Of a stretch of 64,000 nt of DNA, positions 11,258-23,953 are shown one piece after another (within the stretch, counting starts at the first letter, position 1; the number at the start of each line of letters is the position of its first letter). The stretch lies in NCBI GenBank assembly GCA_036186865.1, contig AP025062.1:28319204-28383203 (forward strand). Reading direction: 5' to 3'. A model generated the notes under the pieces. The model made no database searches and was not told where the DNA came from. It saw only the letters and a program-made list of their open reading frames with translations. Both the position numbers and the translations under genes were made by a program. Origin of the DNA: Eustoma russellianum. Its lineage: Eukaryota; Streptophyta; Magnoliopsida; Gentianales; Gentianaceae.

Positions 11258-12409
11258 GGAACCCATACATTAAAAGACACGTCAATCAAGTTGTTTTTTG
11301 ATAGTGGTTGCTTAAGGCACATGACGGGTGACCTGGGCTTGTTCACGAAGTTGAAGAAGGTCACAAAAGGCGGATCTGTGATCTTTTGAGACAACAATGA
11401 AGGAAGAATAATCGAAAAAGGTACAATCGGAAGTCCAAGCACCCTTCAAATCTCCAATGTCTTTTTGGTAAGCAACTTATCCTATAAGCTTGTTAGCATC
11501 TCACAATTTATTGACAATGGTTTTGATGTGTGTTTTACTCATCCATATTGCAATATAATAAATAAAAATGGAGAAGTAGTGTTAAAAGGAAAAAGGGAAG
11601 GAAACATTTTTATGCTTTCTATGGATGACATGTTAGACGCTAAGGTTAAGTGTTTTATGTCAAATGAACCTAACGTTAACTTGTGGCATAGACGTTGAGG
11701 ACACATTGGCATTTCTACACTTGAAAAACTCCAACGAAAGAACCTATACAAGGATTGCCTAAACATGGTTTAGACAACTTTCGGTTGTGTGAATCTTGCA
11801 TTAAAGGCAAACAAACACACGAGTCACTTAAACCTAAAAATGAAATAAGCACGACTAGAGTTTTAGAATTATTACACATTGATTTTTTGGTCCTAGTCGC
11901 ACTATGAGTCTCGGTGGACGTCATTATGCATGTGTGATTGTTGATGATTTTTCTCGTTATACTTGGACTTTGTTTCTTGCACATAAAGATGATAGTGCCA
12001 TTGAGATTGCGAAACTAATAAAACAACTTGAAAATCAACATGGTTTCAATGGGAAAAGGATTAGAAGTGATAGAGACGGTGAATTTAAAAACAAAGACAT
12101 GATTGCATTTTGTGAAGAAAAAGGAATCAAACACGAGTTTTCACCACCTAGAACTCCACAACTAAATGGAGTAGTAGAAAGAAAGAATAGGACACTACAA
12201 GAGATAGCCAGAACCATGTTATGTGAAAATAAATTGCCTAGATTTTTGTGGGAGGAAGCCGTAAATTGTGCATGCTACATAGTTAATCGGTTGTCTATTA
12301 GAAAGAAAATAAATAAGACGCCTTATGAGATATTAAATGACTGCATGCCTAAAATTGATTACTTTCGTGTGTTTGGTTGTAAATGTTTTGTTTTAAATAC
12401 GAAAGATAA
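11197..12409 (+). pseudogene. Sire-1 pol, first part: protease and integrase
   Basis: This starts after the gag stop in the +1 frame. The protease active site FFDSGC lies at about 11294-11311. The GAG-pre-integrase segment LWHRR is followed by a TGA where the other copies have leucine. The integrase HHCC motif (SCIKGKQTHESL) and core follow: VDDFSRYTW (first Asp), SDRDGEFKN (second Asp) and NGVVERKNRT (catalytic Glu). Other breaks are a TGA for glycine near 11386 and a one-base loss near 11886. The reading frame is then cut inside the integrase C-terminal region by a solo LTR at 12410, and it resumes at 16401. Confidence 0.88.
12405..12409. other. Left target-site duplication GATAA of the solo Tek-B LTR
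   Basis: GATAA precedes the inserted LTR and recurs at 16401-16405. Excising the LTR plus one copy restores the reading found in Sire-3 at the same position. Confidence 0.95.
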
Positions 12410-15400
12410 TGTGGCACCATGCACCGGCTCGCCCACGTATGGTGCGCCCACCGTACTTCACTACGGAGAGTACCAGGCGTCGATTCATAACATATCGTAG
12501 TCCATAAAAAGGTGCATGGACTTTCATGCTTACACATCATCAAGTAAGCAAAAACTGAGGCAGAATAAAAAAACTTCTAAATAATAATATGCTGAATATT
12601 CATAACATCGTTTACATCAATGTTCACCAAAATAAAAGAGATGTCCCAATTTAAAATCCCATCATCAGTTCATCAAACTTAAGTCATCATACTAAAGTCC
12701 TGAAGCTATCCTCTCTCGTACGCCTATGGATAGGGAACCCTAGGCTCGTCATCTATCCGCTCGACCCTGTTTCCTACAGGCTCTGGGAGGAAAAAATAAT
12801 GGGGTGAGTGACAAAGTCACGAGCAATTATACCATAAATAATCATGAATTAGATGGAAAGTATACACCAGAACCAGAACCCCAAAAATGTTTGGATTCGC
12901 AACATACCTGACTTTCAACTCATCATTCGTAAGGACATAGGATCATAACTTAAGAGACAAGGAATCATATTAAGATCATAACTTAGGATATATTAAACCA
13001 TATCATCATAGCCTAAATAATAGTACATCAATCACTCGACCAGCCATAGACAAATGCAGTATGTATGCTAATGCATATGTGATGCATCATGACAAAAATG
13101 AGAATAAGTTATTTCATTCTTTATTTCAAAACATCATCGTTAATAAAACGAGAGGAGTGAGTATTTAGATCTATTATATCCGGATCTGAGGCGGTCATAC
13201 AATTTCCTTTAGATCTATTATGTCTGGATCTGAAAACGGTCATACAAACAATGATCGTCATCAGGTCTATTCTCTCCGGGCTTGAACAGTCATAATCATC
13301 ATAACTAGGTCTATTCTCTCTAGGCCTGTACGGTCATAATCATCATACCCAGGTCTATTTTCTCCATGCCTGTACGGTCATAATCATCATCAGATCAATT
13401 AACCCCAGATCTATAGCGGGTTGTGCTGGCCAGAATTAAATGGTACCAATGGAAATCGTTCTTTTTCAAACTGAAGTCTTTTCTTTGAAAGCACTTTTTC
13501 ATCGTTCCTTGTCATAAAATCGGTTTCATAAATCATGCAAATGATTATGATGCAATGTATGACGTGCAACATAAAATTCATGACTAGATGCATCATGTAA
13601 TACTCATCCTTCCTTGTTCGTTAAGCTGGAAAAATTTTCAGAATTAATGTTCTGTTCATGCGGCCCTCAACCTAACAATTCGGGCCTCTTTTCATAACCT
13701 CTAGTCATACACATGCATAATAGATTCTTATACTTGCCATAAAATTTTCGTAACGTTTCAAGATATAAAAGACTCCTAAATCATTAAGTTACCAAACAGA
13801 GTACTGCTGAATCCAAACGCAGTACCCGTCTTTACCTTTCCTTTAAGCCCATAAAAACCTTATTTTAATTTGGGATAACACCTGGAAAACATAGTAGGCA
13901 CATCAAGAAGTAATATAAATAGGCCCAAATAGTTAATACATGTCCAAAACTACAAGACTAAGGCCTCTTAACTTCTTCCATATTTCTGTCCTGTTTTCCA
14001 GTTTTATAACGCCAACTCCAATTCAGTAGTTACCCATCAAAACAACTATTCCAAGTTGATTAATTTATATGGACATGCTCATCTATGTCCTAAGTAATTT
14101 CCACAAAAATTCCAGGGCAATCCAATAGGTTTAAAGGGGTCATTTAATTACTTTCCTAAGACTAGGTACATGCAGAATCTAAAATTGACCAGTTGTTACT
14201 AAAAATTTCATTGCAGATGAACCACAAGTCCTTTTTCCAAATTCCAACTCACAGATCTAATAAACACACAGGGCTGACATCCTACCAAAAATCAGCTTGT
14301 TTGCACATTCCTAAGGTCTATTTTTGGGTCACACAACACGTCACATAATTCTGCCATTTGCAGTAGTTATCCCCTTTTTGTTATTTTTCATGCCAAGTGG
14401 TTACTAACTCAATTCATTCATCTAAAATGACTTACTATCTACCATGTACGCCTTTTATCATGATATTCTAGGTTCTATAAAATTTAACAGGCTACATACG
14501 GTACATCCAAAACAGTTTTGAACTTACACCCATCATCATTGTACACTTTGTACCAAATAAAGTCTACCTTTAGCATAACTAAAGTATAGGTCACACCATC
14601 CCCAAAACAGCCCGTTTCTTACCCTTAGAGAAATTCTCTTTCCATTTTTAGAGTGAGTATGATACATTCATATAATATATCTTACAACTTTCTTACATAT
14701 TTTGCTCCACAAGCTATATTCTTCACAAAAATAAATGCTCATTCCTACTATCTCTTCTAGCCGTCCCTTCCATGGTGAGGAAGATGAATCTTACCATGTT
14801 TGTCTTGGACATGCTACACATTCATATTCAATGTAGGCAAAGAACACACCTCTGCAAGAATTTCATACATGCAAGCCACTTTTCTTAAGGAACACTAAGC
14901 TCTCATGCTTCAAGATTAATACTTTCCAACTAAGATTAAATCTTAATAATAACTAGTCATTCAAGCATACACTTCAACACATAAGTCAAGAGCATTTAGA
15001 GTATACTTGCCTCTTTGGATCTTAGAGCTTCCTTCTTGCTTGAAACTTGTTTGAAACAAAGTGAAGTTTCCTCCAACCTCTTCCTAACATACACGGTTTT
15101 GGAAGAATAGTGGAGATAGATGTTAGTCATTATTTAATCATACAATAAAGCTTAGTTTGAGGCTAGATTGTCTTACCAATTTGAAGCTTGAATGGGGGTT
15201 GAGATGAATCCAACCCCTTAAGAAACTAACCTCTCTTAGTAACTTGAAAACCTTTACCTAATGACCATTTGGAGGCCACGGTTTCAACAAGAAAGGAAGG
15301 TACCGTGTGAGCTTCACCATTTGAAGTATGGAATTCACTTGAGAAGGTTAATATGTAACTTACCTAGACAAGACTTGAACTTGAAGATGGTTCTTGGATC

Positions 15401-16400
15401 TCCTTGGCTCAAGGTTGGCCGTGTGAGAGGAATGGGGAAGGGATTGCTCAAGTGTGTAGGGAGTCTTGGTTCTTTTGCTTTTTGTGAGTTCTTGAATAGT
15501 TGAATATAAGAGAAGATTCTAGGACTCTTGGATGTAGTTTTTTCTTCAATGGCTAAGGTGTAGCCGTTGGAAACCTTAGGGAAGAGAGACTTTTCCTTTG
15601 CATGGCTTTTCTCATTAGGTCTTACTACCATTACTAACTTGAGTTACTTTTGGGGTGTGGTTAAGATAAAGCGACTCTAGTAAGGTTTAAGGTGTCTCTT
15701 GGCTTTCCTCATGGTTAACCGGCGGTTGGAGCCCTATAGCATGCTCCATCATGTTTTAGTTGCTTTTGAGGGTGTTTAAATGAAAAGTTACTAAGTAGTT
15801 GGAGAAGAGGTTAATGGTAAAGTTGATCCCATAATTCCTCCATTTCCTTGTAACCTATGGTTTTAGTGAGTTGCCATCCTTAAAATTATATCATATTATG
15901 ACTACTACATGCATAAACTACTTTATAATATTGCTTTAGTAAGCATTTAAAGTGAGTAGTTAAGGCCTTTTAGCAAAAGTAGTCTCATACCCCCTAATTA
16001 TGTCTCTTAACCGGCGGTTGGGGGAAGAGAAAAGTAGTATTTTTCCTTTTTTCCTTTTTAATCTCCATTTAGTAGGATACTAAATGCTAATGTAAACCTT
16101 TCGTGCTTACTTTAAGAAGACTTCTAAGGGTTAGTTGGCTTGTAAGAGGAAACCCTATTATAGTATCTCCAAGACCCTTATGGCCGAGATTTATGAATGA
16201 TCTTGGGAGGGTAAAGTTGTCATCTCACATACTTCATAAGACATGCTTGTGTCATTTCCATTTTTATAGAATTTACCTTAAGGAAAAATAATTGAAGCAG
16301 TCGTAATAAAACTTAATGAAATGTACTTGAAGGATCCAACCTTTCATTAATTCATTATACAAGTCTCAAGTACTATATGGTTTTTCGTTGGGATACAACA
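12410..16400 (-). repeat. Solo Tek-B LTR inserted in Sire-1 pol
   Basis: This is a 3991-bp inverted copy of the Tek-B LTR at 3691-7693. Read on its own strand it starts TGTTGTATCCCAACG at 16400 and ends GGTGCCACA at 12410. Both ends carry the TG...CA termini, and a perfect 5-bp duplication flanks it, so it is a complete insertion. No internal region is present, as expected after recombination between the two LTRs of a full element. The short plus-strand ORFs inside it (for example near 15261-15503) match nothing and are not considered genes. Confidence 0.95.
13166..13413. repeat. Hairpin array in the solo Tek-B LTR
   Basis: This is the inverted counterpart of the 6697-6945 array. Units with AGATCT or AGGTCT arms around 11-nt loops begin at 13166 and end at 13413. 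Several stems here carry an outer mismatch, so this copy is more decayed than the one in Tek-B. Confidence 0.8.
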
Positions 16401-18331
16401 GATAATTTAGATAAGTTTGAATCTAAATCAAGTAAATGCATATTTGTTGGATATTCTCTGAATTCAAAAGCATATAGATGTTATGATCCCATCACTAGGC
16501 AAATTCTAGAATCCATTCATGTGAAGTTTAATGAATTTAGTGAGATTGATAAAGATAAAGAATATGACGATGATTTTGAATTAAAACCCGTGTTGAATGA
16601 TGATGATGGCACGCATGATACACTGGAAACGCATGATACATTAGAAATGGATGATCACTTAGAAATGCATGAGAAGAATAATCAACCAAGATGGCATAGA
16701 GATCACCCATATGATCTCATTATAGGCAATATCACTCAAGGTGTGCGACCACGTAGAAGAATAAATGCAGATGAAATAAATCAATTTCATGCCATGATAT
16801 CCGAAATTGAACCTAAAAATGTGTTTGATGCTTTGAGTGATTCTTCTTGGATTGATGTTGTGCATGACAAACTTAATCAATTTGTAAGAAATGATGTATG
16901 AGATTTAGTACCACGACCACAAGATAAGACTATATTAGGCACAAAGTGGGTGTTCAGAAATAAAATGAAGGAAGAAGGAAAAGTTGTTAGAAACAAAGCT
17001 AGACTTGTAGCACAAGGATATAACCAAGAAGAAGGAATAGATTATGATGAGACATTTGCACCCGTAGCACGCTTAAAAGCCATACGACTTTTACTTGCTA
17101 TTGCTTGCATGAATGGTTTTAAACTTTACCAAATGGACGTGAAAAGTGCATTCTTAAATGGATTTATACAAGAAGTATACGTGAAACAACCACCCGGTTT
17201 CGAAGATTTGAAACACCCCGATCACGTGTAAAGAAGGCACTATATGGTTAAAAGCAAGCATCAAGAGCATGGTATGATCGTTTTGCTACTTTTCTATTAG
17301 AAAATGGTTTTAAAAGAGGCACTATAGATAGTACTCTATTTTTAAAACAAGATAAAACGGATTTACTAATCATTCAAATCTATGTTGATGACATCATTTT
17401 CGGCTCCACCTCTCATAAACTTGTTGAAGATTTTGAAACTTGCATGAAATCCGAATTTGAAATGTCTATGGTTGGTGAATTAAATTACTTTCTTGGCTTG
17501 TAGATTAAACAAACGGGTAAAAGTATACATATAAGCCAAATTAAATATATAAATGATATGATTAAAAAGTTCAACTTTGAGAATTTGAAACCGTCCCCTA
17601 CCCCCATGAGCGTCACCACTAAACTAGACAAAGATGAACATGGTAAGGACTTTGATAATGCTTTATATAAGTCTATGATTGGCTCCTTGCTCTATCTTAC
17701 AGCTAGTAGACCTGATATTATATTCAGTGTATATATGTGTGCACGTTTTCAAAGTCAATCTAAAGTGTCTCACTACAATGTCGTGAAAAGAATATTTCGA
17801 TATATTAAGAACACACCCACCTTAGGCATTTGGTATGATAAAGATTGTGAATTTAACTTGCATGCCTATACTGACGCCGATTATAGTGGATGTAAAATAG
17901 ATAGGAAAAGCACTAGTGGCACTTGTCAATTTATAGGAAATTCACTCATTTCATGGTTTTTTAAAAAGCAAGCAAGCATATCCTTATCCACCACTGAAAC
18001 TGAATACATGGCACTTAGTCTTTGTTGCACACAATTACTATGGCTAAAACAACAACTTTCTGACTTTGGAATTACGGTAAATAAGATTCCTATATATTGT
18101 GATAGTATGAGCGCCATCAACTTATCTAAGGACCCCGTTCTACATTCTAAGGCAAAGCATATAGAAGTCCGCTATCACTTCCTTCGTGATCACGTCAACA
18201 ATGGTGATATTATCATAGATCACGTACGCACAGAGGCACAAGTACTAAATATTTTCACTAAGACACTAAATCAGGCTACGTATGAAAATCTTCGTTCTAA
18301 ATTAGGCATGATTTCTGCTGATTTGATTTGA
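16401..18331 (+). pseudogene. Sire-1 pol, second part: integrase C-terminus, RT and RNase H
   Basis: This continues the interrupted pol at GATAATTTAG. The integrase tail (FVGYSLNSKAYRCYDP) leads through an acidic linker to the copia RT, with RLVAQGYNQEEGIDYDETFAP and MDVKSAFLNGF. The RT active site YVDDIIFGS lies at about 17383-17409. RNase H carries TDADYSGCKIDRKSTSGTC, STTETEYMAL and CDSMSAINLSKDP, and the frame ends at TGA 18329-18331. Breaks are a TGA for tryptophan near 16899, a short deletion with frameshift at about 17230, and TAG for glutamine near 17503. No envelope-like ORF follows. Confidence 0.9.
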
Positions 18332-18375
18332 TATCGCTTTCCATGTTTACATGCAATTTTTGATTGTCTTTCCAA

Positions 18376-18557
18376 AATAAAGGGGAGAGAATGCATGATT
18401 TAAGGGAGAGAGAGAGAGAGAGATTGATTGCACAAATCAAAGGGGAGAAAACTCAAAATTTGAAATTCAAAATTTGAATTTGTGCATGATTGGAGGGGAA
18501 CGACAAAATTTAAATCATGAACTTAGGTTATTTTGTAAATCATCAAAAGGGGGAGAT
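18376..18557 (+). other. Sire-1 polypurine tract region
   Basis: Between the pol stop and the LTR lie repeated purine runs: AAAGGGGAGAGA near 18379, a (GA)8 run at 18406-18422, AAAGGGGAGAAA near 18439 and GGAGGGGAA near 18492. The proximal tract AAAAGGGGGAGA at about 18545-18556 sits just before the LTR start. Multiple polypurine tracts are typical of Sireviruses. They prime plus-strand DNA synthesis. Confidence 0.8.
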
Positions 18558-18983
18558 TGTAGAGAAAAAGGGGTTTGAGTGATTACAAAATACATGATTT
18601 AAATAACGTGTACCAAAGAAATGCTTGACACGCTTTATGACTTGACACGTTTTTGCATGAAACCTGCCTTATATAGTTCATATATTATATTGTCGTACTA
18701 ATGAGCCATGAAGCTTTAAAGCTTACATCAAATGGCGAACATTTGTTGTATTTGAACTATTTTTAGGTGCCACCATTAATGAACTAAACTAGTTCATTAA
18801 GTGAAGTACTTAGTTAAATGAACTAAGTAGTTCATTAAATGGTGATATATTTGGAGAAGGCACAAAGGTAACAAATTGAAGAATGTAAAGTCTTCTTCCC
18901 TCTCATTATACACGCCTTTTTTTAATATATATATACATACATACATATATATATACATACATATATATATATATATATTCAGA
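18558..18983 (+). repeat. Sire-1 3' LTR, segment 1
   Basis: The LTR start TGTAGAGAAAAAGGGG follows the polypurine tract. The segment matches the 5' ends of the LTRs at 48248 and 40568 (both minus strand). It contains a cluster of short inverted repeats built on AGTTCATT (18779-18839). It ends in a TA/CA microsatellite plus TTCAGA at 18983, where LINE-B is inserted. The LTR resumes after the duplicated TTCAGA at 24541. Confidence 0.92.
18779..18839. repeat. Cluster of AGTTCATT/ATGAACT inverted repeats
   Basis: Three overlapping short palindromes occur within 61 bp: GAACTA/TAGTTC, ACTTAGT/ACTAAGT and ATGAACTA/TAGTTCAT. The cluster recurs at about 40289-40348 and 47972-48032 in the other Sirevirus LTR copies. 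Confidence 0.75.
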
Positions 18984-19186
18984 TACCTATAATATGTATA
19001 TGTGTTCATGCTCTGAACGATACATATAGCGGACGACCATGCTCTGGCGATCAACGGCGATCACGCGGCGATAGCCGTCGCCGCCGTCATCACCATCGTC
19101 TCTTCTCCATTTCTATTCGCTACTGCCTTCCTTCCTTTATTGATCAATCTGGACAGCGAAATCTAGTCTCATTCGTCATATTCATA

Positions 19187-20425
19187 ATGTCGACCACGCC
19201 ACCGCCGTCCTTTGCTGGCGATTGTCTCCGGCGAAACTTCATCACAGAAGATCTCCATCTCGCCTAAAACCGTTTCGCGATACAAAGGTATTCCTATGAT
19301 CTCATTCCTAGTTTCTGAAATTGATTCCCTTGCTGCGCCATTCAGATACTCATTGGTGGGCACTTTCTGGTATGGTCGTCCTCCATTGAAAGTTATACGT
19401 GAAGTATTTGAAAAAATAGGATTCCATCATGATCTACCTATCACGCTTATCGATCAAACACACATTCTTTTGAATTTCCGTAATGAAGCTGATTATTTAC
19501 GCTGCTTTTATCGACGCTCATGGCATATATCTGGCTGTCATATGCGTATAACAAAATGGACTGTTGATTTTGATCCCTCTGCTGATGTTCCTATTGTTCC
19601 GGTATGGATTGCATTCCTAGGGTTGCCAATTCACCTTCATCGCGGGGAAGCTTTATTTGAAATAGTGTGTCCGATTGGTTCCTTCATAAAACTGGGTGTG
19701 GCTGCAACAGATGGTCTTCGACCGTCTGTCGCTAGAGTATGTGTTGAGGTTGACGTCTCCCAAAAGTTGCCACAGAAAATTTATTTGCAAGACAAGAATA
19801 GATTAATCCTGCAGTCAGTGGTTTATGAAAATCTACCTTTGTTCTGTGCTTCATGTCGTCGGTTAGGGCATGCAACATGCTCATGCCCCCCGAAAGCTTC
19901 TCCATCTGTGCCACCTCCTCCACCACCTCGCCCGGCAACACAGAGATGGACGCCGGTCAAAAAGAAACCATCGGCAGCACCTCAAAATGATCATTCTCCT
20001 GAACCACAGCCTGATGTTCCTTCGCCAGCTGCGCACACCATCCCTCTTGATCACGTCAGCGGCCATGACGACTTATTAGGTGTGACAGCGGAACCACCGT
20101 TGCATGATGTGTCAGATCAGTGTGATTTGGGTCATTCGTCGGACACTGAATTGCCCATCGAAGATCAAACCTCGGATATACCAAATGTACCCGATGACGT
20201 GGTATGACGAATGCAGTTGATCCCATCATCGCCTGAAGTGGAGGTATTGATATCCCGTTTAGAAGAACTAACGGCAGATGCAGAATTTATACCGGTAGTA
20301 CCTCGTAGGAAACGTAGTGCAAGGAAAGATTTACCTCCCTTACCACCCTCCACCATCTCACGCGTAGTGCTTCGCACGTCTCTCAGGGAAGTGACACTAC
20401 TCTTTCTCAATGAATGTCCTAATAT
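19187..20425 (+). pseudogene. LINE-B ORF1 (DUF4283-like, CCHC knuckle)
   Basis: The likely start is the ATG at 19187 (MSTTPPPSFAGD). Its frame shifts into the main frame near 19212-19260. The DUF4283-like domain spans about 19330-19800, with LVGTFWYGRPPLKVIREVF, MRITKWTVDFDPSADVPIV and LGLPIHLHRGEALFE. The knuckle CASCRRLGHATCSC follows at about 19849-19890, then a proline-rich tail. A TGA at 20205 interrupts the frame. The same frame reopens to a basic stretch (VVPRRKRSARKD) and overlaps the ORF2 start. The protein would bind element RNA in cis. Confidence 0.85.
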
Positions 20426-23400
20426 GGAATATAAGAGGCATGCGTGTCTCTATGCCTAGGTTGCGTCATTTGATACGTGAACATCATTTAAATTTACTAG
20501 CATTGATTGAGCTGAAACATTCACCGTCTAGTATTGCTCGTTTTGCTTTGGACCTCGGTTTCTCGCATCATTATTCTTCGCATTCTGAACATATATGGTT
20601 TTTCTGGCGTGACTCAGAATTTAGTATGTTGACGACGCAGGATCAGGATCAAGTGGTTCATTTCACTCTACTATTTCGTCCGCTTCAGCTGTCTTTTGTT
20701 TTATCGGTGGTATATGTCAGGCACACTCTCACTCTTACGTCGTTCCTTATGGCACTCTTTATGTGATTTCTCTGAGAATTCTACTTTGCCATGGGTGGTT
20801 GGCGGGGATTTTAATACCTTTCGTACTCTTGATGATCATGATGGCCTCTCCAACCCCTCTCTCACTGCATTACAAGATTTTAATGACTGTATTGAAACTT
20901 GCTCTCTGATGGCTCCACCCTTTCATGGGTCACGTTATACATGGATAGATGGCAGAGGGCTTGGATGTGTCTGCAGGAGATTGGATTAGATATTTCTTAA
21001 TTCATCCTTTCAAGATGTGTTTGACGACATGCAACTCACTCATCTGCCGCGAGTTACCTCAGATCATACTCCCTTATTATTCATATGTCGATTCTATACG
21101 CCTGAGGGCTGTCGATCTTTTCGATTTTTGGACTCATGTTGTTACATCCAGACTTTCACACTTATGTACAAAATGCCTGGACATCTTATCCCACCATAGG
21201 AGGTATGTATGTTTTCTACTCAAAGCTACTTCGTTTAAAGAAAGAAATTCAACAGTGGAACAAAGATATTTTTAGTAATATACTCTCTAATGTTAAGCAA
21301 GCTAAGGAGAATCTCACTCATCCTGAGTCTATTTGGGAAGCCGATCCCACTGAAGCCACTCGCACGGAGTATCATCGTGCCAAAGCAGAATATCTCCGTG
21401 CTTCTACTTATGAGTTACATTTCTGGAAACAAAAAGTGCGTGTACGGTGGCTAAAAGAAGGAGATGCAAACATGCGCTACTTTCCCTCAATCGTCAATGG
21501 GCGACGAACACAGTTGCGCATACAGCAAATCTGCACTACAACTGGCGAACAATGCTCCTCCTCTATGGCTATTATGGCGGAGGCAGCAACTTTCTACACT
21601 TCTCTATTTGCTCATGAGGAAACGAATAATTTTGACATAATCTTATGTTATATACCGCGGATAACGCCTTGCTTACATAGCTGCCTTCGCAGGAAGAGGT
21701 TAAAACGGCGGTTTGTCATTTAGACCCTCAAAGTGCAGCTGGACCAGATGGTTTCAATGACTGGCTTCTTACTAGGCTATGATATCTCCACGCAAGTTTT
21801 GTTGGTGCGGGAGATGGTACACATGCTAGATGAAGGAGGTTCTCAGTTATGTTAAAATTGGATATGATGAAGGCTTTTGACAGGGTCATCTAGGAATATC
21901 TGGATTTACTATTACAGCGATTTGGCTTTTCTAGCTTTTTCATTCGTATTATTCTAAATCATTTGCGGGCAACTACATTAGCTATCTTGATCAATGGTCA
22001 ACCCTCTGCTACATTTCGGCCCTACTGTGGGGTCAAACAAGGTGACCATTTATCACCCTTGCTCTTTATTCTTTCTTCTGAAGGTTTCAGTGGGGTCAAA
22101 CAAGGTGACTGTTTGCTATCACACATTTGGCTTATGCAGATGATCTTTTGGTGTTTTTATGGGGCATGCAGAGAAAGTTACGGCGGTTCCATGTGTTCTT
22201 AACTCAATATGAAACAGCCTCGGGTCAGAAGGTAATTTTCAAAAAAGCAGTTTTATTCCCTCTGCAAGCGTATTACTACGTCAGCGACGCGGCTTTGAGA
22301 CTTTACTCGGCATGAGATGTGCTGGTTTGCCTTTTCGATATCTCGGTTCTTATTTGCACAAGGGCATCAACTACACAAGATATTGTGCTTTCTTATTGCA
22401 GCATATTGACGACCGCCTGCATGGCTGGCACTCTCGGTTGCTCTCTTCAGCAGGTCGCCTCATTTTGCTTCGTTCTGTGCTTTCGACTCTGCCATTACAT
22501 ATCCTTGCCGGCGGTGGATTGCCCAAGTCAGTTATCAAAATTATTGGCAGGAAAATGGCAACATTTTATTGAGGCCGTTGCCATCACTGGGTTGCTTGGA
22601 CTTCTATCACCACGCCTTGTGAGGAAAGTGGTTTGGGACTTTTTGATCTCAGCACGTTGCAGCAGGCTTATCATTGTCGTATTTGGTGGTCTTATCAGCA
22701 AAACAATACTCTTTGGAATAAATACATGCATATAAAATATGGTCGCCGTCAGGATTATCTTCCTCGGCTGACAGATTCACCAGTTTGGAAGCTTACTTGT
22801 AGAATTCATGCTATCTGTCTTACTCAGACTGAAGGTCAAGGCACATATCTCAGTTGGACACCTTCGCCCTCAGGGAAATTTACTTTGCGGTCAGCCTATG
22901 ATATCTGTCGCTCCACACGTCCGATGCAACTCTCGACAAAATTCATTTGGTATAAGTGCCACTTGCCAGTCATTCAACTATTCTTATGGCGGCTTTTCCA
23001 TTCTGCCTTAGCATTTGAAGACTACATTGGTAAGTATATTTCTTCTCGCCCAACGCAATGTCCATTTTGTAAGCAAGCATCGGCCACAGTGGATCACGTA
23101 TTTTTGTTCTGTGCTGGCGTTCGTCCCTTATGGGATTTCTTTGCACACGAATTACATTGTCCCCCCCTCATCGCTACATCTACGACAATATATACTATCT
23201 TGGTGGTATCGTTCTACGTTTTCTTCTCTATTTGGGGTTTTAAAAATTGTTGTCCCAGCTATTATTCTATATAGCATCTGGCGAGCATATACATCGTTAG
23301 TATATGATGAGAAGCACACTTTTGTTATGATTTCCCTTCGGTCCTCCATTCATTATGAGATTGCTATGTGGAGCAAAACCATAGAAGGCACGAAACTGGC

Positions 23401-23953
23401 AGCAGGTTCGCTGCGACAGATTTCGTGGTTTCCCAAACTTCATCCTCTGCGTCCTCAATTAGTCCGTTGGCGGACTCCTCCTTCAGGACGATTAAAGTTA
23501 AATATCGATGCGGCGGTTGGCAGACATTATGCAGCAGGGGGTGCCATATTGCGAGATCACACTGGTTTCTGTGTGGGGGCAATTTCTTTTCGCTTCCCAC
23601 CAAGTACTCCTTTCACTGCTGAAACACAGGCAGCGTTTTTCAGCTTGTTATATTTTCTTCCTTTACATCGATCCCTTATCATTGAATTAGATTGTGCTAA
23701 GATTTTCACCCGTTTGTCATGGCCACAGTCAGTATTTGGGAACTTTCATCTGCGGTTACTACAGACATTAATACATCTACATCGACTAGACTTTCATCAC
23801 ATTTATACAGAGGCAAATATGGCGGCTCACTACTTGGCTTTGCAGGCTATGTTGAATCCTTGTACACAATCTTACACTTCCCACACTCTTCCATCATTAG
23901 TTTGTGGTTCTATCTCATTAGATCTCTCATCTGCAAGCTTGCGCTTCCCCTGA
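20410..23953 (+). pseudogene. LINE-B ORF2 (endonuclease, RT, RNase H)
   Basis: It opens MNVLIWNIRGMR at 20410, overlapping the end of ORF1. The endonuclease domain (about 20410-21100) shows LIELKHS, WFFWRD and VVGGDFNTF but is split over three frames. RT motifs include SAAGPDGFND near 21740, LKLDMMKAFDRV near 21855, a GVKQGD block and AYADDLLVF near 22130. About 80 residues are missing between GPDGF and STQVLLVREM, so the RT core is deleted. The zinc-binding region (CPFCKQASATVDHVFLFC) lies near 23060-23115. RNase H (about 23490-23870) has NIDAAVG, AETQAA, ELDCAK and EANMAAHYLA, the last with His in place of the usual Asp. Confidence 0.88.
22028..22109 (+). repeat. Short direct repeat within LINE-B RT
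   Basis: A 19-bp segment encoding GVKQGD occurs at 22028-22046 and again at 22091-22109, 63 bp apart and in frame. It duplicates part of the RT motif before the catalytic YADD. Confidence 0.85.

Noticed and set aside
15261..15631. Overlapping open frames of 80-98 codons on both strands
   Set aside because: They lie inside the solo Tek-B LTR, are not preserved in the other Tek-B LTR copies and show no motif.
18332..18557. Envelope-like ORF after Sirevirus pol
   Set aside because: Only 226 bp lie between the pol stop and the LTR, filled with purine tracts. The same holds in Sire-2 and Sire-3.
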